A stretch of DNA of 64,000 nt, taken from the NCBI GenBank assembly GCA_002427525.1, contig DIRP01000018.1, positions 1-64,000 on the forward strand. Reading direction: 5' to 3'. The DNA comes from Bacteroidales bacterium UBA5433 (GTDB lineage Bacteria; Bacteroidota; Bacteroidia; Bacteroidales; UBA932). A program made the position numbers and the translations under genes. How positions within the stretch are numbered: position 1 is the first letter of the stretch; the number at the start of each line of letters is the position of its first letter. The notes below the pieces were generated by a model. That model searched no databases. It had not been told where the DNA came from and saw only the letters and a list, made by a program, of their open reading frames with translations. Shown here piece by piece: positions 7,994-19,437 of the stretch.

Positions 7994-9388
7994 CTATTGC
8001 TCTGTAATCAGCCGCAGGTTCTGTGTGTTGATGCGGGTTTTAATCCACTCTTTGATGGTACCCAGATCTTTGGCAGAAGGAATGGAGTCAAACCTGATAA
8101 CGGCAATGGTAAGGGTGTCTGCCGCGCTGCCTGGTGTTGTGCCGGCTACACCTGCTGTTACATTGACTGCATGTGAAATAGAGAGTTCCCGGGCCATAGG
8201 ATAGAGTACTACCAGTTCTTCTATTAACTCGCTGCTTAGCCGTTCGTAGCGTTTGTAAGATTCAAGGGTGTTTTGCAGTGTATCAATAGTAGCCTGACGG
8301 GCCAGCAGCTGCTGTTCACCTTTTTTATAAAAATCTTCCAGAACCGATGAACGGATGGCGTCCAGCGTGACTTTTTCGCCTCCGCCTTGCACCACGGTTA
8401 GACGCGATCCGTGCAGGCGCCTGTATTCGTCCATTTGTTTTTTAGACAGCGACAGGGACTCTTCCGGCACTTCGTTACCTATAAGCATCAGGTCTATGGA
8501 TTTTTCTTTGTAAGAAATGGTACGGCTTATGATTTGCGTTTCAGGGAATGAGAAAGCTTGTTCAATATAGTGGTTGGCATCGCTCTCGTAAAGGGTTGTT
8601 CTTACAATATCAATGGTAAGAATAAGTGACGGGACCATAGTTACAATTACAATAGCCAGGATGTAACGCTTGACGGCTTGCTCGCGTCGCTTTTCCTGGA
8701 AAACCTTGGGAGAATAGCCTCGTATGCGGGTACCCAGAAAAGTAGCCACAACAATAAAAACTGTATTGATAAAATACAGATAAAAAGCTCCCATAAAGAA
8801 CCGCCAGCTTCCAATAGCAATACCATACCCGGCAGTACACAACGGAGGCATAAGGGCCGTTGCAATGGCTACTCCCGGAATTACGTTCCCCTTATCTTTT
8901 GTGGAAAGCGCAATGAAACCGGCCAAACCACCTATCAAAGCAATAAACACATCATAAATGGTAGGGGAAGTACGGGCCAGCAATTCTGATTGTGGATGAT
9001 CCAAAGGTGATACAAAGAAGAAAAGTGTAGCCGTAATGATACTTATAACGGTGGCAATCAAATAACTTCTCATAGACTTTTTCAGCAACTCATAATCATT
9101 GATGCCCAATGCCAGACCCATACCAATGATGGGGCCCATAAGGGGAGATATGAGCATGGCACCAATGATAACGGCTGTGGAGTTGACGTTCAGTCCAAGA
9201 GAGGCGATGAGGATGGCAAAAATCAGGATCCACAGGCTGGCTCCTTTAAATTCTACTCCGGCTCTAATATTGGCTATTGTTTCCAGTTCGTTTTCTTTGT
9301 CTTTTCTTAGGTAAAAATAATATTTGAAGAACCGGATAATGGAGTGTGTACTTTTTGTGTTTTTATTTTTAGTTGACGACGGATCCAT
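7994..9388 (-). CDS. DUF389 family membrane protein
   Basis: 464 aa. After about 45 polar residues comes the DUF389 membrane core (about 48-250) with six hydrophobic segments and the signature [19 protein letters not shown], then a soluble C-terminal region (about 260-464) with a predicted coiled stretch. DUF389 (TIGR00341-type) proteins have no established biochemical function; a transport role is assumed from topology. It is the last gene of the trpS-dnaG-metG operon, and its ATG lies 20 nt inside the end of metG. Confidence 0.88.
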   Translation of the reverse strand: MDPSSTKNKNTKSTHSIIRFFKYYFYLRKDKENELETIANIRAGVEFKGASLWILIFAILIASLGLNVNSTAVIIGAMLISPLMGPIIGMGLALGINDYELLKKSMRSYLIATVISIITATLFFFVSPLDHPQSELLARTSPTIYDVFIALIGGLAGFIALSTKDKGNVIPGVAIATALMPPLCTAGYGIAIGSWRFFMGAFYLYFINTVFIVVATFLGTRIRGYSPKVFQEKRREQAVKRYILAIVIVTMVPSLILTIDIVRTTLYESDANHYIEQAFSFPETQIISRTISYKEKSIDLMLIGNEVPEESLSLSKKQMDEYRRLHGSRLTVVQGGGEKVTLDAIRSSVLEDFYKKGEQQLLARQATIDTLQNTLESYKRYERLSSELIEELVVLYPMARELSISHAVNVTAGVAGTTPGSAADTLTIAVIRFDSIPSAKDLGTIKEWIKTRINTQNLRLITEQ

Positions 9389-11492
9389 TTTTCATTTTTT
9401 TTGCAGGTGAAATAATACTCATTGAACCATCCGGTTCCTGAGCCATGAGAATCATGCCTTTAGACTCAATGCCACGAATTTTCCGGGGTTGCAGGTTGGC
9501 CAGCATGCATACCTGACGTCCCACCAGCTCTTCCGGAGTGTAGTGGCCGGCAATTCCGGATACAATAACGCGCGTATCCAGGCCGGTATCTATTGTGAGT
9601 TTTAACAATTTGTCTGTTTTAGGTACTTGTTCAGCTGCAAGTATTGTAACGGCACGGATATCCATTTTGCTAAATTCTTCATACGTGCATTCAGGGAACG
9701 CCGGAACCGGATCCGCAGTGGCGACAACCTCCGAAGTTGTTGAAGTTGCCGAAGCTGAAGCGGCCGGGGGAGCGGCGGTGGGAGTGTCCGGAGGAACGGT
9801 TGCGGCTTCTGTGCCTGTTCCCTTTTTCAGGCGGTCCACCTGAGCCTGTACTGTTGCGTCTTCGATTTTTTCAAACAGCAAGACCGCTTCTCCAAGGGTT
9901 GTCTCCGGTGCAAGCAGGACATTATCTGACAGGCAGCTCCAGGGCAGGACTGCAGGTATGTTCAGGATATTGCGTAGTTTTTCTGTGGTAAACGGCAGGA
10001 ACGGTTCCAGGGCAATGGTAAGCCGGGCACACAATTGCAAGGATAGGTGCAGGATTGTTTTTACCCGTTCCATATCTGTTTTAGCTACTTTCCAGGGTTC
10101 TGTGTCTGCCAGGTATTTGTTACCCAGACGTGCCAGGTTCATGGCATCTTTCAGGGCTTCCCTAAAGTGGTAATGTTCCAGATGGAATTCCAGAGCTTCC
10201 AGGATTCCGGGAATTTGCGCCAGTATTTCTTTGTCGTAATCTGTCAACGGGCCACATTCCGGGACAATTCCGTTGAAATGCTTTTGCGTAAGTACTACAG
10301 TGCGGTTAACAAAATTTCCGAGTATGGCTACCAGCTCGTTGTTGTTGCGAGCCTGGAAATCTTTCCATGTAAAATCGTTGTCTTTTGTTTCCGGCATGGT
10401 AGCACATAAGGTATACCGCAGTACATCCTCTTTACCGGGGAATTGATCCAGGTATTCGTGCAGCCAGACAGCCCAGTTGTTGGAGGTGGATATTTTTTTG
10501 CCTTCCAGGTTCAGGAATTCGTTTGCCGGCACGTTGTCGGGCAAAATAAATTCACCGTGGGCTTTGAGCATAGACGGGAATACAATACAATGGAATACAA
10601 TATTATCTTTACCAATGAAATGGACCATTTTGGTGTCTTTGTCTTTCCACCATGTTTCCCACGTATCCGGATACAGTTCCATGGTATTGGAAATATATCC
10701 GATGGGGGCGTCAAACCAAACGTACAGCACTTTGCCTTCAGCTCCTTCTATGGGAACGGGGACTCCCCAATCCAGGTCACGGCTTACAGCTCTGGGTTGC
10801 AACCCATTATCCAGCCAGGATTTGCATTGCCCGTACACATTGGGTTTCCATTCTTTATGCGTTTCCAGTATCCATTCTTTAAGCCACGGCTCGTACTTGT
10901 CCAAAGGCAGGTACCAGTGGGTTGTTTTCTTTTTTTGGGGAACGACACCGCTTAACGAGGAGCGGGGGTTGATCAGTTCGTCCGCAGAAAGGGTAGAACC
11001 GCATTTTTCACATTGGTCTCCGTAGGCGTGGTCGTAGTCGCAACGGGGGCATGTTCCCACTATGTAACGGTCTGCCAGAAATGTTCCGGTCCCCGGGTCA
11101 AAAAACTGTTCTGTTTCTTTTTCAATGAATTTTCCCTGGTCGTACAGTTTTTTAAAAAAAGCCGAGGCGGTTTTGTGATGGATCTTCGATGTAGTTCTGG
11201 AGTAAATATCAAAAGAAATGCCCAGTTTGCTGAAAGAATCCTTAATCTGTTTGTGGTATGTATCGACAATTTCCTGAGGAGTAATACCCAGCTGCCTGGC
11301 TTTTATGGTAATGGGGACACCGTGTTCGTCTGATCCGCCTATAAAACAGACATCACGTCCTGCCAGTCGCAGGTAGCGAACATAGATGTCTGCCGGGATA
11401 TATACGCCCGCAAGGTGCCCAATGTGAATGGGGCCGTTGGCATAAGGCAGTGCCGAGGTTATCAGGTAACGTTTGTATTCTTTTTCCTTCAT
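9369..11492 (-). CDS. metG: methionyl-tRNA synthetase
   Basis: 707 aa class I synthetase that charges tRNA-Met. Visible are the HIGH motif (HIGH, residues 23-26), a zinc knuckle of two CxxC pairs near residues 149-165, and a KMSKS-type loop reading KKISTS. A C-terminal EMAP/Trbp111-like tRNA-binding domain (about the last 105 residues) is joined by a Pro/Ala/Thr/Ser-rich linker, roughly residues 555-595. This is the long two-domain form. It lies 16 nt downstream of dnaG in the same operon and overlaps the DUF389 gene by 20 nt. Confidence 0.97.
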   Translation of the reverse strand: MKEKEYKRYLITSALPYANGPIHIGHLAGVYIPADIYVRYLRLAGRDVCFIGGSDEHGVPITIKARQLGITPQEIVDTYHKQIKDSFSKLGISFDIYSRTTSKIHHKTASAFFKKLYDQGKFIEKETEQFFDPGTGTFLADRYIVGTCPRCDYDHAYGDQCEKCGSTLSADELINPRSSLSGVVPQKKKTTHWYLPLDKYEPWLKEWILETHKEWKPNVYGQCKSWLDNGLQPRAVSRDLDWGVPVPIEGAEGKVLYVWFDAPIGYISNTMELYPDTWETWWKDKDTKMVHFIGKDNIVFHCIVFPSMLKAHGEFILPDNVPANEFLNLEGKKISTSNNWAVWLHEYLDQFPGKEDVLRYTLCATMPETKDNDFTWKDFQARNNNELVAILGNFVNRTVVLTQKHFNGIVPECGPLTDYDKEILAQIPGILEALEFHLEHYHFREALKDAMNLARLGNKYLADTEPWKVAKTDMERVKTILHLSLQLCARLTIALEPFLPFTTEKLRNILNIPAVLPWSCLSDNVLLAPETTLGEAVLLFEKIEDATVQAQVDRLKKGTGTEAATVPPDTPTAAPPAASASATSTTSEVVATADPVPAFPECTYEEFSKMDIRAVTILAAEQVPKTDKLLKLTIDTGLDTRVIVSGIAGHYTPEELVGRQVCMLANLQPRKIRGIESKGMILMAQEPDGSMSIISPAKKMKNGSVVN

Positions 11493-11508
11493 TGCATATA
11501 GGGTTTTA

Positions 11509-13446
11509 TTAACTCAATCTGTTCAATTCTTTGGCAAACGAATTTCGTACTTCCATCATGACGGTCAGCTTTTTCATGATTTCTTCCATAACTCCTTCTT
11601 CTCCCTGTAATTGAGCCTGCTGCAACTCCCGGGTAAGCTGGTTGCACGTGAGGGAAACAACCCGCAGTTTGTAAACCAAAACGGATTTGGTTACGTTTTC
11701 CTTAAGCAGGGACTCTTCTATGGGAAGGCTGTCCCGGAGGACTTTCAGGTTGATGGAATGTGGCTGGTTAAGTAAATCCAGGGCGTACCGGGCAATTTCC
11801 GGATTGACGTGGTTCGTAAAATACCTTCTTCTTGCTTGATTATCACCGGTAAGCTCCATATATTCCTTAAAAATATGTAGCATTAAAGGATCTTGCAATT
11901 CCAGTTCGTCTTCTTCCAGAGAAAGGGTAATGTACTCTGCTACGGATGTTTCTTCCTGCAGCGGGCTTTGTCCAAATTTTAATAAGTAATACAATATATC
12001 TTTTTCACACCTGCTGATATCATTTTTCCCGGCCAGGGCATCTCCTCGTTTGTTTTGGGAAAACTGGTCCAGGTTGTGGTCCTGCTCTTCCAAAGGCGTT
12101 GCCGGACGTTCGGGTGCCTGCCTGGAATACCTTCTTCTGCGGATCCTGGCTACTTCCCGTGTCAGGATGAGCTCTTCAATACCCAGGTGCCGGCTGCATT
12201 CTTCAATGTAAACGGTACGGGTGATGATATCGGGAATAACAGAAATGGTGTCAACTACGTCGCGTATCAGGGAAGACCGTTTTAAAGGATCTTTCATTTC
12301 TTCTGCCATCAGGGAGATTTTGAAATGAATAAAATCGGTTTCGTGCTGTTCTAAAAATGCAAGCGTTTCTTGTGCGCTGTGGCTGCGGGCATAGGAATCG
12401 GGGTCATCCCCGGCCGGAAACCGGACTACCTTCACCTGCAGTCCTTCTTCCAGAATCATAGTAATGCCCCGGATAGAAGCTTTGATACCTGCATCGTCGC
12501 CATCGTACAGGACGGTCACCTGACGGGCAAACCGCTTAATCAGTCGTATTTGTTCTTCTGTAAGGGAGGTTCCCGAAGAAGAAACCACATTCATAATTCC
12601 TGCCTGGAACAGCGACAATACATCTGTATATCCTTCTACCAGGTAACATTTTTGCAGCTTGCTGATGTGCTGTTTTGCAAAGAAAAGTCCGTACAGCGAG
12701 CGGCTTTTGTCGTAGACTTCGCTCTCGGGTGAGTTCACATATTTGGCAACCTGTTTACTGCTTTGCAGGGTCCTCCCCCCAAAACCTATGACCCGGCCGC
12801 TAAGCGAATGGATGGGAAACATTACCCTGTCCCGAAACCGGTCGGTAAAAGCTTCCGGCCTGCCTCCGCCTGCAGGATGGTGCAGGGTTAGTCCGGTAGC
12901 TACTAACAATTCCTGTTTGTATCCGGCTGCCAGGGCTGCCCGGGTAAAAGCGTCCCTTTCTTCCGGAGCATAGCCCAGTCCAAATTGACGGATAATTGGT
13001 TCATTAAAACCGCGCTCGGTAAGGTAGCTCAGGCCTGCATCTTTTCCCGCTTGTTCTTCTGTCAGGTACTTGCTGTAAAATTCCCGTGCGTATTCATTGA
13101 CAACCAACATGCTGTCCCTGAGCATGCGTGATTGGGCTTCTTCTGTAGTTTCTTCCTTATCTTCTACGGGGATGTTGTATTTGTTTCCCAGGAACTTCAA
13201 TGCTTCTACGTACGACAGGTGTTCGTGTTCCATGATAAAACGGATCACATTACCGGCTTTGCCGCATCCAAAGCATTTGAATATGCCCTTGGAGGGAGAA
13301 ACTGTAAAAGAAGGTGTTTTTTCGTTATGGAAAGGGCAGCAAGCCACCAGGTTGGCGCCACGTTGTCTTAAATTGACGTATTCACCAATGACTTCCTCAA
13401 TAGAAGCTGCATTCAGGATGCTTTCTATGGTGGCCTGGCTTATCAT
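11509..13446 (-). CDS. dnaG: DNA primase
   Basis: 645 aa. It makes RNA primers for replication. The N-terminal CHC2 zinc-binding domain has C37-x2-H40 and C58-x2-C61. The catalytic TOPRIM core shows the EGYTDV motif and the acidic YDGDDAG motif (about residues 265-325). The C-terminal helicase-binding region is more diverged, as is usual. It lies 3 nt downstream of trpS, which suggests co-transcription with two tRNA synthetases and coordination of replication and translation (inference). Confidence 0.97.
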   Translation of the reverse strand: MISQATIESILNAASIEEVIGEYVNLRQRGANLVACCPFHNEKTPSFTVSPSKGIFKCFGCGKAGNVIRFIMEHEHLSYVEALKFLGNKYNIPVEDKEETTEEAQSRMLRDSMLVVNEYAREFYSKYLTEEQAGKDAGLSYLTERGFNEPIIRQFGLGYAPEERDAFTRAALAAGYKQELLVATGLTLHHPAGGGRPEAFTDRFRDRVMFPIHSLSGRVIGFGGRTLQSSKQVAKYVNSPESEVYDKSRSLYGLFFAKQHISKLQKCYLVEGYTDVLSLFQAGIMNVVSSSGTSLTEEQIRLIKRFARQVTVLYDGDDAGIKASIRGITMILEEGLQVKVVRFPAGDDPDSYARSHSAQETLAFLEQHETDFIHFKISLMAEEMKDPLKRSSLIRDVVDTISVIPDIITRTVYIEECSRHLGIEELILTREVARIRRRRYSRQAPERPATPLEEQDHNLDQFSQNKRGDALAGKNDISRCEKDILYYLLKFGQSPLQEETSVAEYITLSLEEDELELQDPLMLHIFKEYMELTGDNQARRRYFTNHVNPEIARYALDLLNQPHSINLKVLRDSLPIEESLLKENVTKSVLVYKLRVVSLTCNQLTRELQQAQLQGEEGVMEEIMKKLTVMMEVRNSFAKELNRLS

Positions 13447-13449
13447 ACA

Positions 13450-14439
13450 TCAGAAGACTTCAGAGCCCATGGCTTCCCGTACCAGCTTCATGGTAGCACG
13501 TGCCGATTGGCGGGCTTTTTCTGCACCTTGTTCTACAACCTGTTTTAGGTACGGTTCGTTGTTGTAGATTTCTTCAATTTTGGCTTTTATGGGAAGTGTA
13601 TGTTTGCAAATATCGGTAGCAAGTTGCTTTTTCAGTTCTCCGTACTTAATGGTGCAGTTGTCGTATTGCTGCCTGAAATGGGATACTACATCCGGCTCAG
13701 AAACAACCGACAGCAGCGTAAACAGGTTGGTGATTTCCGGTCCCATGGGACTCCCGGGAGCCACAGGTCCCGAATCTGTAACGGCCCGCATGACTTTTTT
13801 TCGGATGGTCTTTTCATCATCAATCAGGTAAATGCCGTTGCCTTCGCTTTTGCCCATTTTGCCTGTTCCGTCCAGTCCCGGGATTTTTACCAGGTCCTGG
13901 CCAAAATTGTAAGCCTGCGGTTCCGGGAAAACGTCTGCGCCGTACATGTTGTTAAATCTGCGTGCCAGTACCCGGGCTATTTCCAGGTGTTGCTCCTGGT
14001 CTTTTCCCACCGGAACCCAGTTGGCTCTGTGGACCAGGATATCTGCAGCCATAAGGACGGGGTATGTGAGTAATCCGGCGTTCACATTTCCGGGGTTTTT
14101 TCGGATCTTGTCTTTAAAAGAAGCGGTGCGCTCCAACTCTCCTTTGTATGCGAGCATGTTCAGCAGTACAAACAGCTCACTGATTTCCGGAATACTGCTC
14201 TGAATGAACAAAACAGATACGTCCGGATCCAGACCGGATGCCAGGTATTCTGATAAAATAACTTTTATACTGGAGCGGCTGTCTTCCGGGTTGGGGTGTG
14301 TAGTCAGGGAATGCAGGTCTGCAATAAAGAAGTAACATGTGGCTTTGTGTTGCAGTTGTGTAAAATTCTTGAGTGCACCAAAATAGTTGCCAAGGTGCAG
14401 GTGTCCGGTTGAACGTATGCCGCTTAATACTGTTTTCAT
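13450..14439 (-). CDS. trpS: tryptophanyl-tRNA synthetase
   Basis: 329 aa, normal length for bacterial TrpRS. The class I signature appears as TGHLHLGN (residues 11-18) and the KMSKS loop as KMGKS (near residue 195). First gene of the trpS-dnaG-metG-DUF389 operon. A TAACTTTG box ends only 4 nt before the ATG, so the mRNA may be leaderless. The divergent aroA promoter lies 20 nt further on. Confidence 0.97.
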   Translation of the reverse strand: MKTVLSGIRSTGHLHLGNYFGALKNFTQLQHKATCYFFIADLHSLTTHPNPEDSRSSIKVILSEYLASGLDPDVSVLFIQSSIPEISELFVLLNMLAYKGELERTASFKDKIRKNPGNVNAGLLTYPVLMAADILVHRANWVPVGKDQEQHLEIARVLARRFNNMYGADVFPEPQAYNFGQDLVKIPGLDGTGKMGKSEGNGIYLIDDEKTIRKKVMRAVTDSGPVAPGSPMGPEITNLFTLLSVVSEPDVVSHFRQQYDNCTIKYGELKKQLATDICKHTLPIKAKIEEIYNNEPYLKQVVEQGAEKARQSARATMKLVREAMGSEVF

Positions 14440-14443
14440 GATG

Positions 14444-14451
14444 CAAAGTTA
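14444..14451 (-). promoter_or_regulatory. TAnnTTTG promoter box for trpS
   Basis: Reads TAACTTTG on the minus strand, then CATC, then the ATG. The 4-nt spacing predicts transcription starting at or near the start codon. Confidence 0.65.
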
Positions 14452-14470
14452 GTCTTTTTTAGGTAAATGT

Positions 14471-14478
14471 TATCTTTG
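14471..14478 (+). promoter_or_regulatory. TAnnTTTG promoter box for aroA-aroC
   Basis: TATCTTTG, 18 nt upstream of the aroA ATG. Confidence 0.65.
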
Positions 14479-14496
14479 TAAATCTAGACAGAAAAC

Positions 14497-15843
14497 ATGA
14501 TTACAATATCAAAAGGACAAGTAAAAGGCAAAGTTTCATTGCCTCCTTCAAAAAGTATGAGCATTCGTGTGCTAGCTGCTATCTTTCTTGCCGGACGTGA
14601 AACCTTGCTGAAAGGGGCTTGGCCCAAAGACGGAACGCAAGTATGTGAGGATGTACAGGCTGCATACCGCGTGGTACGTTCTGTGGGTTCTCAGTTTGTG
14701 AAAGAAGATATATGGCCGAATGTAGCGCCTCCGGGAAGGGATTATTCACGACGTCAACTGGACTGTGGAGAGTCTGCCCTGGCCCTGCGCATGTTTGCTC
14801 CCATTCTGGCGCTATCACCTTATATTTACTGCCTAAGAGGGCGTACAACACTGATTTCAAGACCTATAGACTTTGTTATTGACGGGTTGCGGGAGTTGGG
14901 TTGCTGGGCGGAAAGTCTGAATACCTTGCCGGCTTTATCTATTAAAGAAAATTTAAAAGAAACTGGACGTTGGGAATCGGGAGATCCTTCCCTAAGTATG
15001 TCTCGTCCTATATTGTTGGTGCAGGGACCGTTGCGTGGGGGCAAGTACAAAGTCAACGCAGGGGGCAGTTCGCAATTTCTAAGTGGTTTGCTTATGGCCC
15101 TGCCGCTGGGAGAGGAGGATTCTATATTGGAAGTAGAGCATTTGGCCAGCCAGCCCTACATAGACCTTACGTTAAGCGTAATGGAGGCGTTTGGAGTTCG
15201 GGCAACGCATGACAATTACAAAGTGTTTCACATTCCCGGCAGGCAAACGTACCGGGCCCGGAAGATTGATATTGAAGGAGATTGGAGTGGAGGGGCTAAT
15301 TTTATTGTTGGAGCCAGCTTGTTTGGAGATTTGCGCATCGGGCCGTTATGGAACGAAAGTCTTCAGGCTGATAAAGCCATTATGGAAGCCATTGGCCGGG
15401 CCGGAGGTTCGTGGGCGTGGGGCTCGGCAAATCAGTTGAAGGTTTATAAAAGGGACAATTTGCAAGGTTTTACTTTTGATGCACAAAAATGCCCCGATCT
15501 TTTTCCTCCGCTTGTGGCTTTGGCTGTTCACTGCAAAGGAACGACTACTATACATGGGATAGACCGGCTGTTTCATAAAGAATCCAACAGGGCAGTTGCC
15601 TTGCTGGAAGAGTACACTAAGGTAGGAGCAAAGATTCGCTTTGAAGGCAACAACATGGTGGTTGAAGGAGGAAAGCTTCCCGGCGGAGCCCGTATTTCAG
15701 CCAGAGGGGACAACCGCATTGCCATGTCGCTTGCCATAGCAGCCCTAGGTGCCGAAAAGCCCATTGAAATAGAAGGAAAACATACGGTAGTCAAATCGTT
15801 TCCGGATTTTTGGGTAGAATTGGAAAAAGTAACCAAACGGTAA
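14497..15843 (+). CDS. aroA: 3-phosphoshikimate 1-carboxyvinyltransferase (EPSP synthase)
   Basis: 448 aa. It transfers the enolpyruvyl group of PEP to shikimate-3-phosphate, the sixth step of the shikimate pathway. The N-terminal PPSKSMSIR motif (Lys and Ser bind substrate), the DCGESALALRMFAPI segment, the GSSQFLSGLLMALP segment and the C-terminal DNRIAMSLAIAAL motif are all present. The family's inverted alpha/beta domain arrangement and length fit. aroC follows after 3 nt, so two consecutive pathway steps are co-transcribed. Initiation is probably SD-independent. Confidence 0.95.
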   Translation: MITISKGQVKGKVSLPPSKSMSIRVLAAIFLAGRETLLKGAWPKDGTQVCEDVQAAYRVVRSVGSQFVKEDIWPNVAPPGRDYSRRQLDCGESALALRMFAPILALSPYIYCLRGRTTLISRPIDFVIDGLRELGCWAESLNTLPALSIKENLKETGRWESGDPSLSMSRPILLVQGPLRGGKYKVNAGGSSQFLSGLLMALPLGEEDSILEVEHLASQPYIDLTLSVMEAFGVRATHDNYKVFHIPGRQTYRARKIDIEGDWSGGANFIVGASLFGDLRIGPLWNESLQADKAIMEAIGRAGGSWAWGSANQLKVYKRDNLQGFTFDAQKCPDLFPPLVALAVHCKGTTTIHGIDRLFHKESNRAVALLEEYTKVGAKIRFEGNNMVVEGGKLPGGARISARGDNRIAMSLAIAALGAEKPIEIEGKHTVVKSFPDFWVELEKVTKR

Positions 15844-15846
15844 GTT

Positions 15847-16791
15847 ATGAATGCATTTGGAAGTTTTTTTAGGGTATCTGTGTTTGGTGAATCGCACGGT
15901 CCCAGGATTGGTGTCCTGCTGGATGGGGTACCTGCAGGGATTCCATTGCAGGAAGACGATTTTTCAGAAGATATTGACCGCCGTAGAAGTGGTGCACGCG
16001 GAACAACCCCAAGGAAGGAAAGCGACAAACCGCAAATCCTGAGCGGAGTTTATAACGGATTTACTTGCGGAACACCGTTATGTATTGCTTTTGAGAACCG
16101 GGATGCCCGTTCGCAGGATTATCGGCAAAACCTGCCTCCCAGACCGGGAACGGCTGATTTTACCGGCACTATTAAATACAAAGGGTTTCAGGACCCCCGG
16201 GGAGGAGGTCACTTTTCCGGTCGGTTGACATTGCCGCTGGTTGCAGCTGGTGTTGTGGCTAAAAGAATCCTGGCTGCCACATACCCTCGGTTGAAGATCC
16301 GGGCTTTTTTAACCCGGGTGGGTGGTTTTCCCATAATGCGTCCCGGACAGCAGGACGCATTACCGGGAGGGCAGGAGCTGCCGGACAGGGTGCAAAAAAT
16401 GTTGGAAAGAGCTGTCGTAACAGGAGATTCTTTGGGAGGGGTCATTACCTGTCAGGTGACAGGAGTACCGGCCGGATGGGGGAATCCGTTTTTTGATTCT
16501 GTAGAATCCTGTATTTCGCATACGGTATTTGCTATTCCCGGAATTAAAGGGATAGCATTTGGTTCCGGTTTTGAAGAGGCTGCTTTTACCGGGTATAACA
16601 ACCCGCATACGGGAGGTATCGCCGGTGGGATTACCAACGGCGATACCATTACTTTTAGTGTTGCTGTTAAACCTACGCCCACAGTTGGTGGCAAGGGGCG
16701 TCACGATACTTGCTTTGCCTTACGTGTACCTGTAGTGGTAGAAGCGGTAACTGCACTGGTTCTGGCAGATCTTAGTCGCGCTGTTCTTTAA
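15847..16791 (+). CDS. aroC: chorismate synthase, short variant
   Basis: 314 aa. It converts EPSP to chorismate using reduced FMN. GESHG (residues 14-18), DRRRSG, RSQDY and the C-terminal GRHDTC are conserved. The protein is about 40 residues shorter than the usual ~355. The common RGGGRSSARET motif reads [11 protein letters not shown], a form I associate with Firmicutes enzymes. The reading frame is intact from a plausible ATG, so it looks like a natural short subfamily and not a truncation. Acquisition from another phylum is possible but untested. Its 3' end overlaps the convergent recA by 20 nt. Confidence 0.92.
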   Translation: MNAFGSFFRVSVFGESHGPRIGVLLDGVPAGIPLQEDDFSEDIDRRRSGARGTTPRKESDKPQILSGVYNGFTCGTPLCIAFENRDARSQDYRQNLPPRPGTADFTGTIKYKGFQDPRGGGHFSGRLTLPLVAAGVVAKRILAATYPRLKIRAFLTRVGGFPIMRPGQQDALPGGQELPDRVQKMLERAVVTGDSLGGVITCQVTGVPAGWGNPFFDSVESCISHTVFAIPGIKGIAFGSGFEEAAFTGYNNPHTGGIAGGITNGDTITFSVAVKPTPTVGGKGRHDTCFALRVPVVVEAVTALVLADLSRAVL

Positions 16792-17806
16792 GCGCAGCTC
16801 GCACTTTAGCTTCTATTTCTTCTTTAAGTTCCGGATTGTCTTTGAGTATTTGCTTGACAGCATCACGGCCCTGGCCTATACGGGTTTCTCCGTAACTGTA
16901 CCAGGAACCACTCTTGCGGATGATGTCAAAATCTACTCCAAGGTCAATAATTTCGCCAAGGAGCGAAATGCCCTCTCCAAAGATGATGTCAAACTCGGCT
17001 TTTTTAAACGGCGGAGCCATTTTGTTTTTAACGACCCTTACGCGCACATGGTTTCCCATGGCTTCATCTCCGTCTTTGAGCTGGGTGGTGCGGCGAACGT
17101 CCACCCTTACGGAAGAATAAAATTTAAGGGCATTTCCTCCGGTGGTAGTTTCGGGGTTGCCAAACATGATACCAATTTTTTCCCGTAACTGGTTGATGAA
17201 AACACAGCACGTATTGGTACGGCTGATGTTGGCTGTGAGCTTTCTGAGAGCCTGGGACATCAGACGTGCCTGAAGACCCATTTTTGATTCACCCATTTCG
17301 CCTTCTATCTCGGCTTTTGGAGTAAGGGCGGCTACCGAGTCTATAACTACAATATCTACGGCTCCTGAACGGATCAGATGGTCGGCTACTTCCAGAGCTT
17401 GCTCTCCGTTATCGGGCTGGGAAATAAGCAGGGTTTCAACATCGACACCCAATTGCTGTGCATAGTTGCGGTCAAAGGCGTGTTCTGCATCTATGAAGGC
17501 TGCTATACCTCCCAACTTTTGTGCTTCTGCAATAGCGTGGATGGCTAAAGTGGTCTTTCCGCTCGATTCCGGACCGTAAATTTCCACTACACGGCCTCTG
17601 GGATAGCCGCCAATGCCCAGGGCATGGTCCAGTCCTATGGAGCCTGAGGGTATCACAGAAACATCCCATTTGGGCTGGTCCCCCAGTTTCATAATAGTCC
17701 CCTTCCCAAAGTCCTTCTCAATCTTGTCCAGGGTTGCCTGGAGCGCTTTCATTTTCTCCTGACTGGCAGCTCCTCCTTTTACTTCTTCTTCACTTACTTT
17801 TGCCAT
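16772..17806 (-). CDS. recA: recombinase RecA
   Basis: 344 aa, full length. Walker A is GPESSGKT (residues 78-85), with the MAW-type PEIDAD-like region and the L2 loop ([18 protein letters not shown]) intact. RecA forms filaments on single-stranded DNA for recombination and SOS signalling. The C-terminus is moderately acidic, then basic. A promoter box lies 26 nt upstream. I saw no recognisable SOS box, and recX is not downstream but on the divergent side after rlmN. Confidence 0.99.
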   Translation of the reverse strand: MAKVSEEEVKGGAASQEKMKALQATLDKIEKDFGKGTIMKLGDQPKWDVSVIPSGSIGLDHALGIGGYPRGRVVEIYGPESSGKTTLAIHAIAEAQKLGGIAAFIDAEHAFDRNYAQQLGVDVETLLISQPDNGEQALEVADHLIRSGAVDIVVIDSVAALTPKAEIEGEMGESKMGLQARLMSQALRKLTANISRTNTCCVFINQLREKIGIMFGNPETTTGGNALKFYSSVRVDVRRTTQLKDGDEAMGNHVRVRVVKNKMAPPFKKAEFDIIFGEGISLLGEIIDLGVDFDIIRKSGSWYSYGETRIGQGRDAVKQILKDNPELKEEIEAKVRAALKEQRD

Positions 17807-17832
17807 AATAATTTTGATTAATGATTAGTTGA

Positions 17833-17840
17833 CAAATATA
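17833..17840 (-). promoter_or_regulatory. TAnnTTTG promoter box for recA
   Basis: Reads TATATTTG on the minus strand, 26 nt upstream of the recA ATG. Confidence 0.6.
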
Positions 17841-17863
17841 CAAATTCGCCTGTAAAAAACCCC

Positions 17864-17871
17864 TATCTTTG
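17864..17871 (+). promoter_or_regulatory. TAnnTTTG promoter box for rlmN-recX
   Basis: TATCTTTG followed by TGCT and the GTG start of rlmN. The 4-nt spacing predicts a leaderless mRNA. Confidence 0.65.
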
Positions 17872-17875
17872 TGCT

Positions 17876-18898
17876 GTGAAAACATGGTTGCTTGGAAAAA
17901 ATTTGCAGGAACTGCAGGAAGTCGCTTCTTCCTGTGGTATGCCTTCCTATGCGGCCGGTCAGATGGCGCGTTGGCTGTATAAAAACAAGGTGAGGGATAT
18001 CCCGGCCATGACCAACCTGAGCAAAGCAACACGTGAAATACTGGGAGAAACCTGGCAGGTAGGCGGCAGGGATCCCGTGCGTGAAGAAATTTCGTCTGAC
18101 GGAACAAAAAAATACCTGTTCCCGGCAGGCCCGGAAGAGAAAACGGGCGTGGAAGCTGTGCTTATTCCGGAGGAGGGCAGGAATACCTTGTGCCTTTCTT
18201 CTCAGGCAGGCTGCAAGTTGGGATGTGCTTTTTGTATGACAGCTCGTATGGGATTCCGGGGTCAGTTGACAGCCGGTGAAATTGTGGGGCAGTTTTTACG
18301 TATTCCGGAAACAGATCTTCTGACAAACGTGGTGTATATGGGGATGGGTGAGCCTTTTGATAATTGGCCCGAGGTGAAAAAATCCCTGGAAATACTGACG
18401 GCCGACTGGGGGATGGCCTGGAGTCCGGGGCGGATTACCGTATCTACGTCGGGAATCTTGCCGGTGCTGGATGATTTCATGGCCGGCCCGCGTGCGCATC
18501 TGGCTGTGAGCCTGCACAATCCGTATGATGAAGAGCGTGCTCAACTGATGCCGGTACAAAAATCTTTTCCTATCAGCAGCGTTGTCCGGAAGTTGCGTAC
18601 ATATGATTTTAAGGGACAACGCCGTTTAAGTTTCGAATACATTCTTTTTGACGGATGGAACGATACACAACGGCATGCGGCCGCTTTGCTGCAATTGCTC
18701 CGCGGTCTGGAATGCCGGGTGAACCTGATTCGCTTTCATGCCATTCCGGATTTTCCCATGCTTCCCTCGGGCGAGAACGCCATACAGGCCTTTAAAGACC
18801 GCCTGAACCGGGGCGGACTTGTTACTACCGTACGTGCTTCGCGCGGGCAGGATATCCTGGCTGCCTGCGGTATGCTGAGCGTGCACAATACACCATGA
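17876..18898 (+). CDS. rlmN: 23S rRNA (adenine2503-C2)-methyltransferase RlmN
   Basis: 340 aa radical-SAM enzyme that methylates A2503 of 23S rRNA (and A37 of some tRNAs). The CX3CX2C cluster motif is C113, C117, C120. The second catalytic cysteine is in the C-terminal GQDILAACGM segment. The GTG start is chosen because family homology begins at residue 3 and the nearest downstream ATG (residue 22) would remove the conserved N-terminal helix. It is followed after 10 nt by recX. Confidence 0.95.
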   Translation: MKTWLLGKNLQELQEVASSCGMPSYAAGQMARWLYKNKVRDIPAMTNLSKATREILGETWQVGGRDPVREEISSDGTKKYLFPAGPEEKTGVEAVLIPEEGRNTLCLSSQAGCKLGCAFCMTARMGFRGQLTAGEIVGQFLRIPETDLLTNVVYMGMGEPFDNWPEVKKSLEILTADWGMAWSPGRITVSTSGILPVLDDFMAGPRAHLAVSLHNPYDEERAQLMPVQKSFPISSVVRKLRTYDFKGQRRLSFEYILFDGWNDTQRHAAALLQLLRGLECRVNLIRFHAIPDFPMLPSGENAIQAFKDRLNRGGLVTTVRASRGQDILAACGMLSVHNTP

Positions 18899-18908
18899 AC
18901 TACAGAAG

Positions 18909-19397
18909 ATGAACAAAGAAAAAGAAGAGCAGGTAGCTAATGAAGCCCGTCAAAAACAGGCGGACCGTATGATGGCCTTGTGCAGCCGTGGTGAGAAGTG
19001 CCGGCAGGATATCTGTAAAAAACTGGCCGCAAGTTCTTTGTCAGAAGAGGAAAAGGAAGAAATTTTGCAGTTTTTGGAAAAAGAAAAATTTGTGGACGAA
19101 CAGAGGTATGCCAATGCGTACGTAAGGGATAAGACCCGGTTGTCGGGATGGGGACCGGTGAAAGTAATGGCCGGACTCAGGAGTAAAGGAATTCCGGAGG
19201 AATATATAAAAGAAGCGATGAAAGAAGCAGATAATCAGGACTATGTGAAAAATCTACAAGTTGCCCTAAAAAATAAAGCGGCTCAATTGAAAGAGTCCAA
19301 TCCGCTAAAACGCAGGGAAAAACTGGTACGTTTCGGGCTGGGAAGAGGCTATACGTACGAGCAGATTTACAAGTTATTAAAGCAGGAATCCTATTAA
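18909..19397 (+). CDS. recX: regulatory protein RecX
   Basis: 162 aa, highly charged and helical, with the three-repeat RecX layout and family-typical segments (LEKEKFVDEQRYANAYVRDK and LRSKGIPEEYI). RecX inhibits RecA filament extension. It is close to recA but on the other side of the divergent promoter and behind rlmN, so recA and recX are controlled by separate, back-to-back promoters. Confidence 0.9.
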   Translation: MNKEKEEQVANEARQKQADRMMALCSRGEKCRQDICKKLAASSLSEEEKEEILQFLEKEKFVDEQRYANAYVRDKTRLSGWGPVKVMAGLRSKGIPEEYIKEAMKEADNQDYVKNLQVALKNKAAQLKESNPLKRREKLVRFGLGRGYTYEQIYKLLKQESY

Positions 19398-19437
19398 TGC
19401 CCTGTGGAATTATATTTTGTTGGATTAAAATTCTTTT

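Noticed and set aside
10443..11025. 170- and 182-codon plus-strand frames opposite metG
   Set aside because: Both overlap the catalytic core of metG, overlap each other in different frames, and show no protein features.
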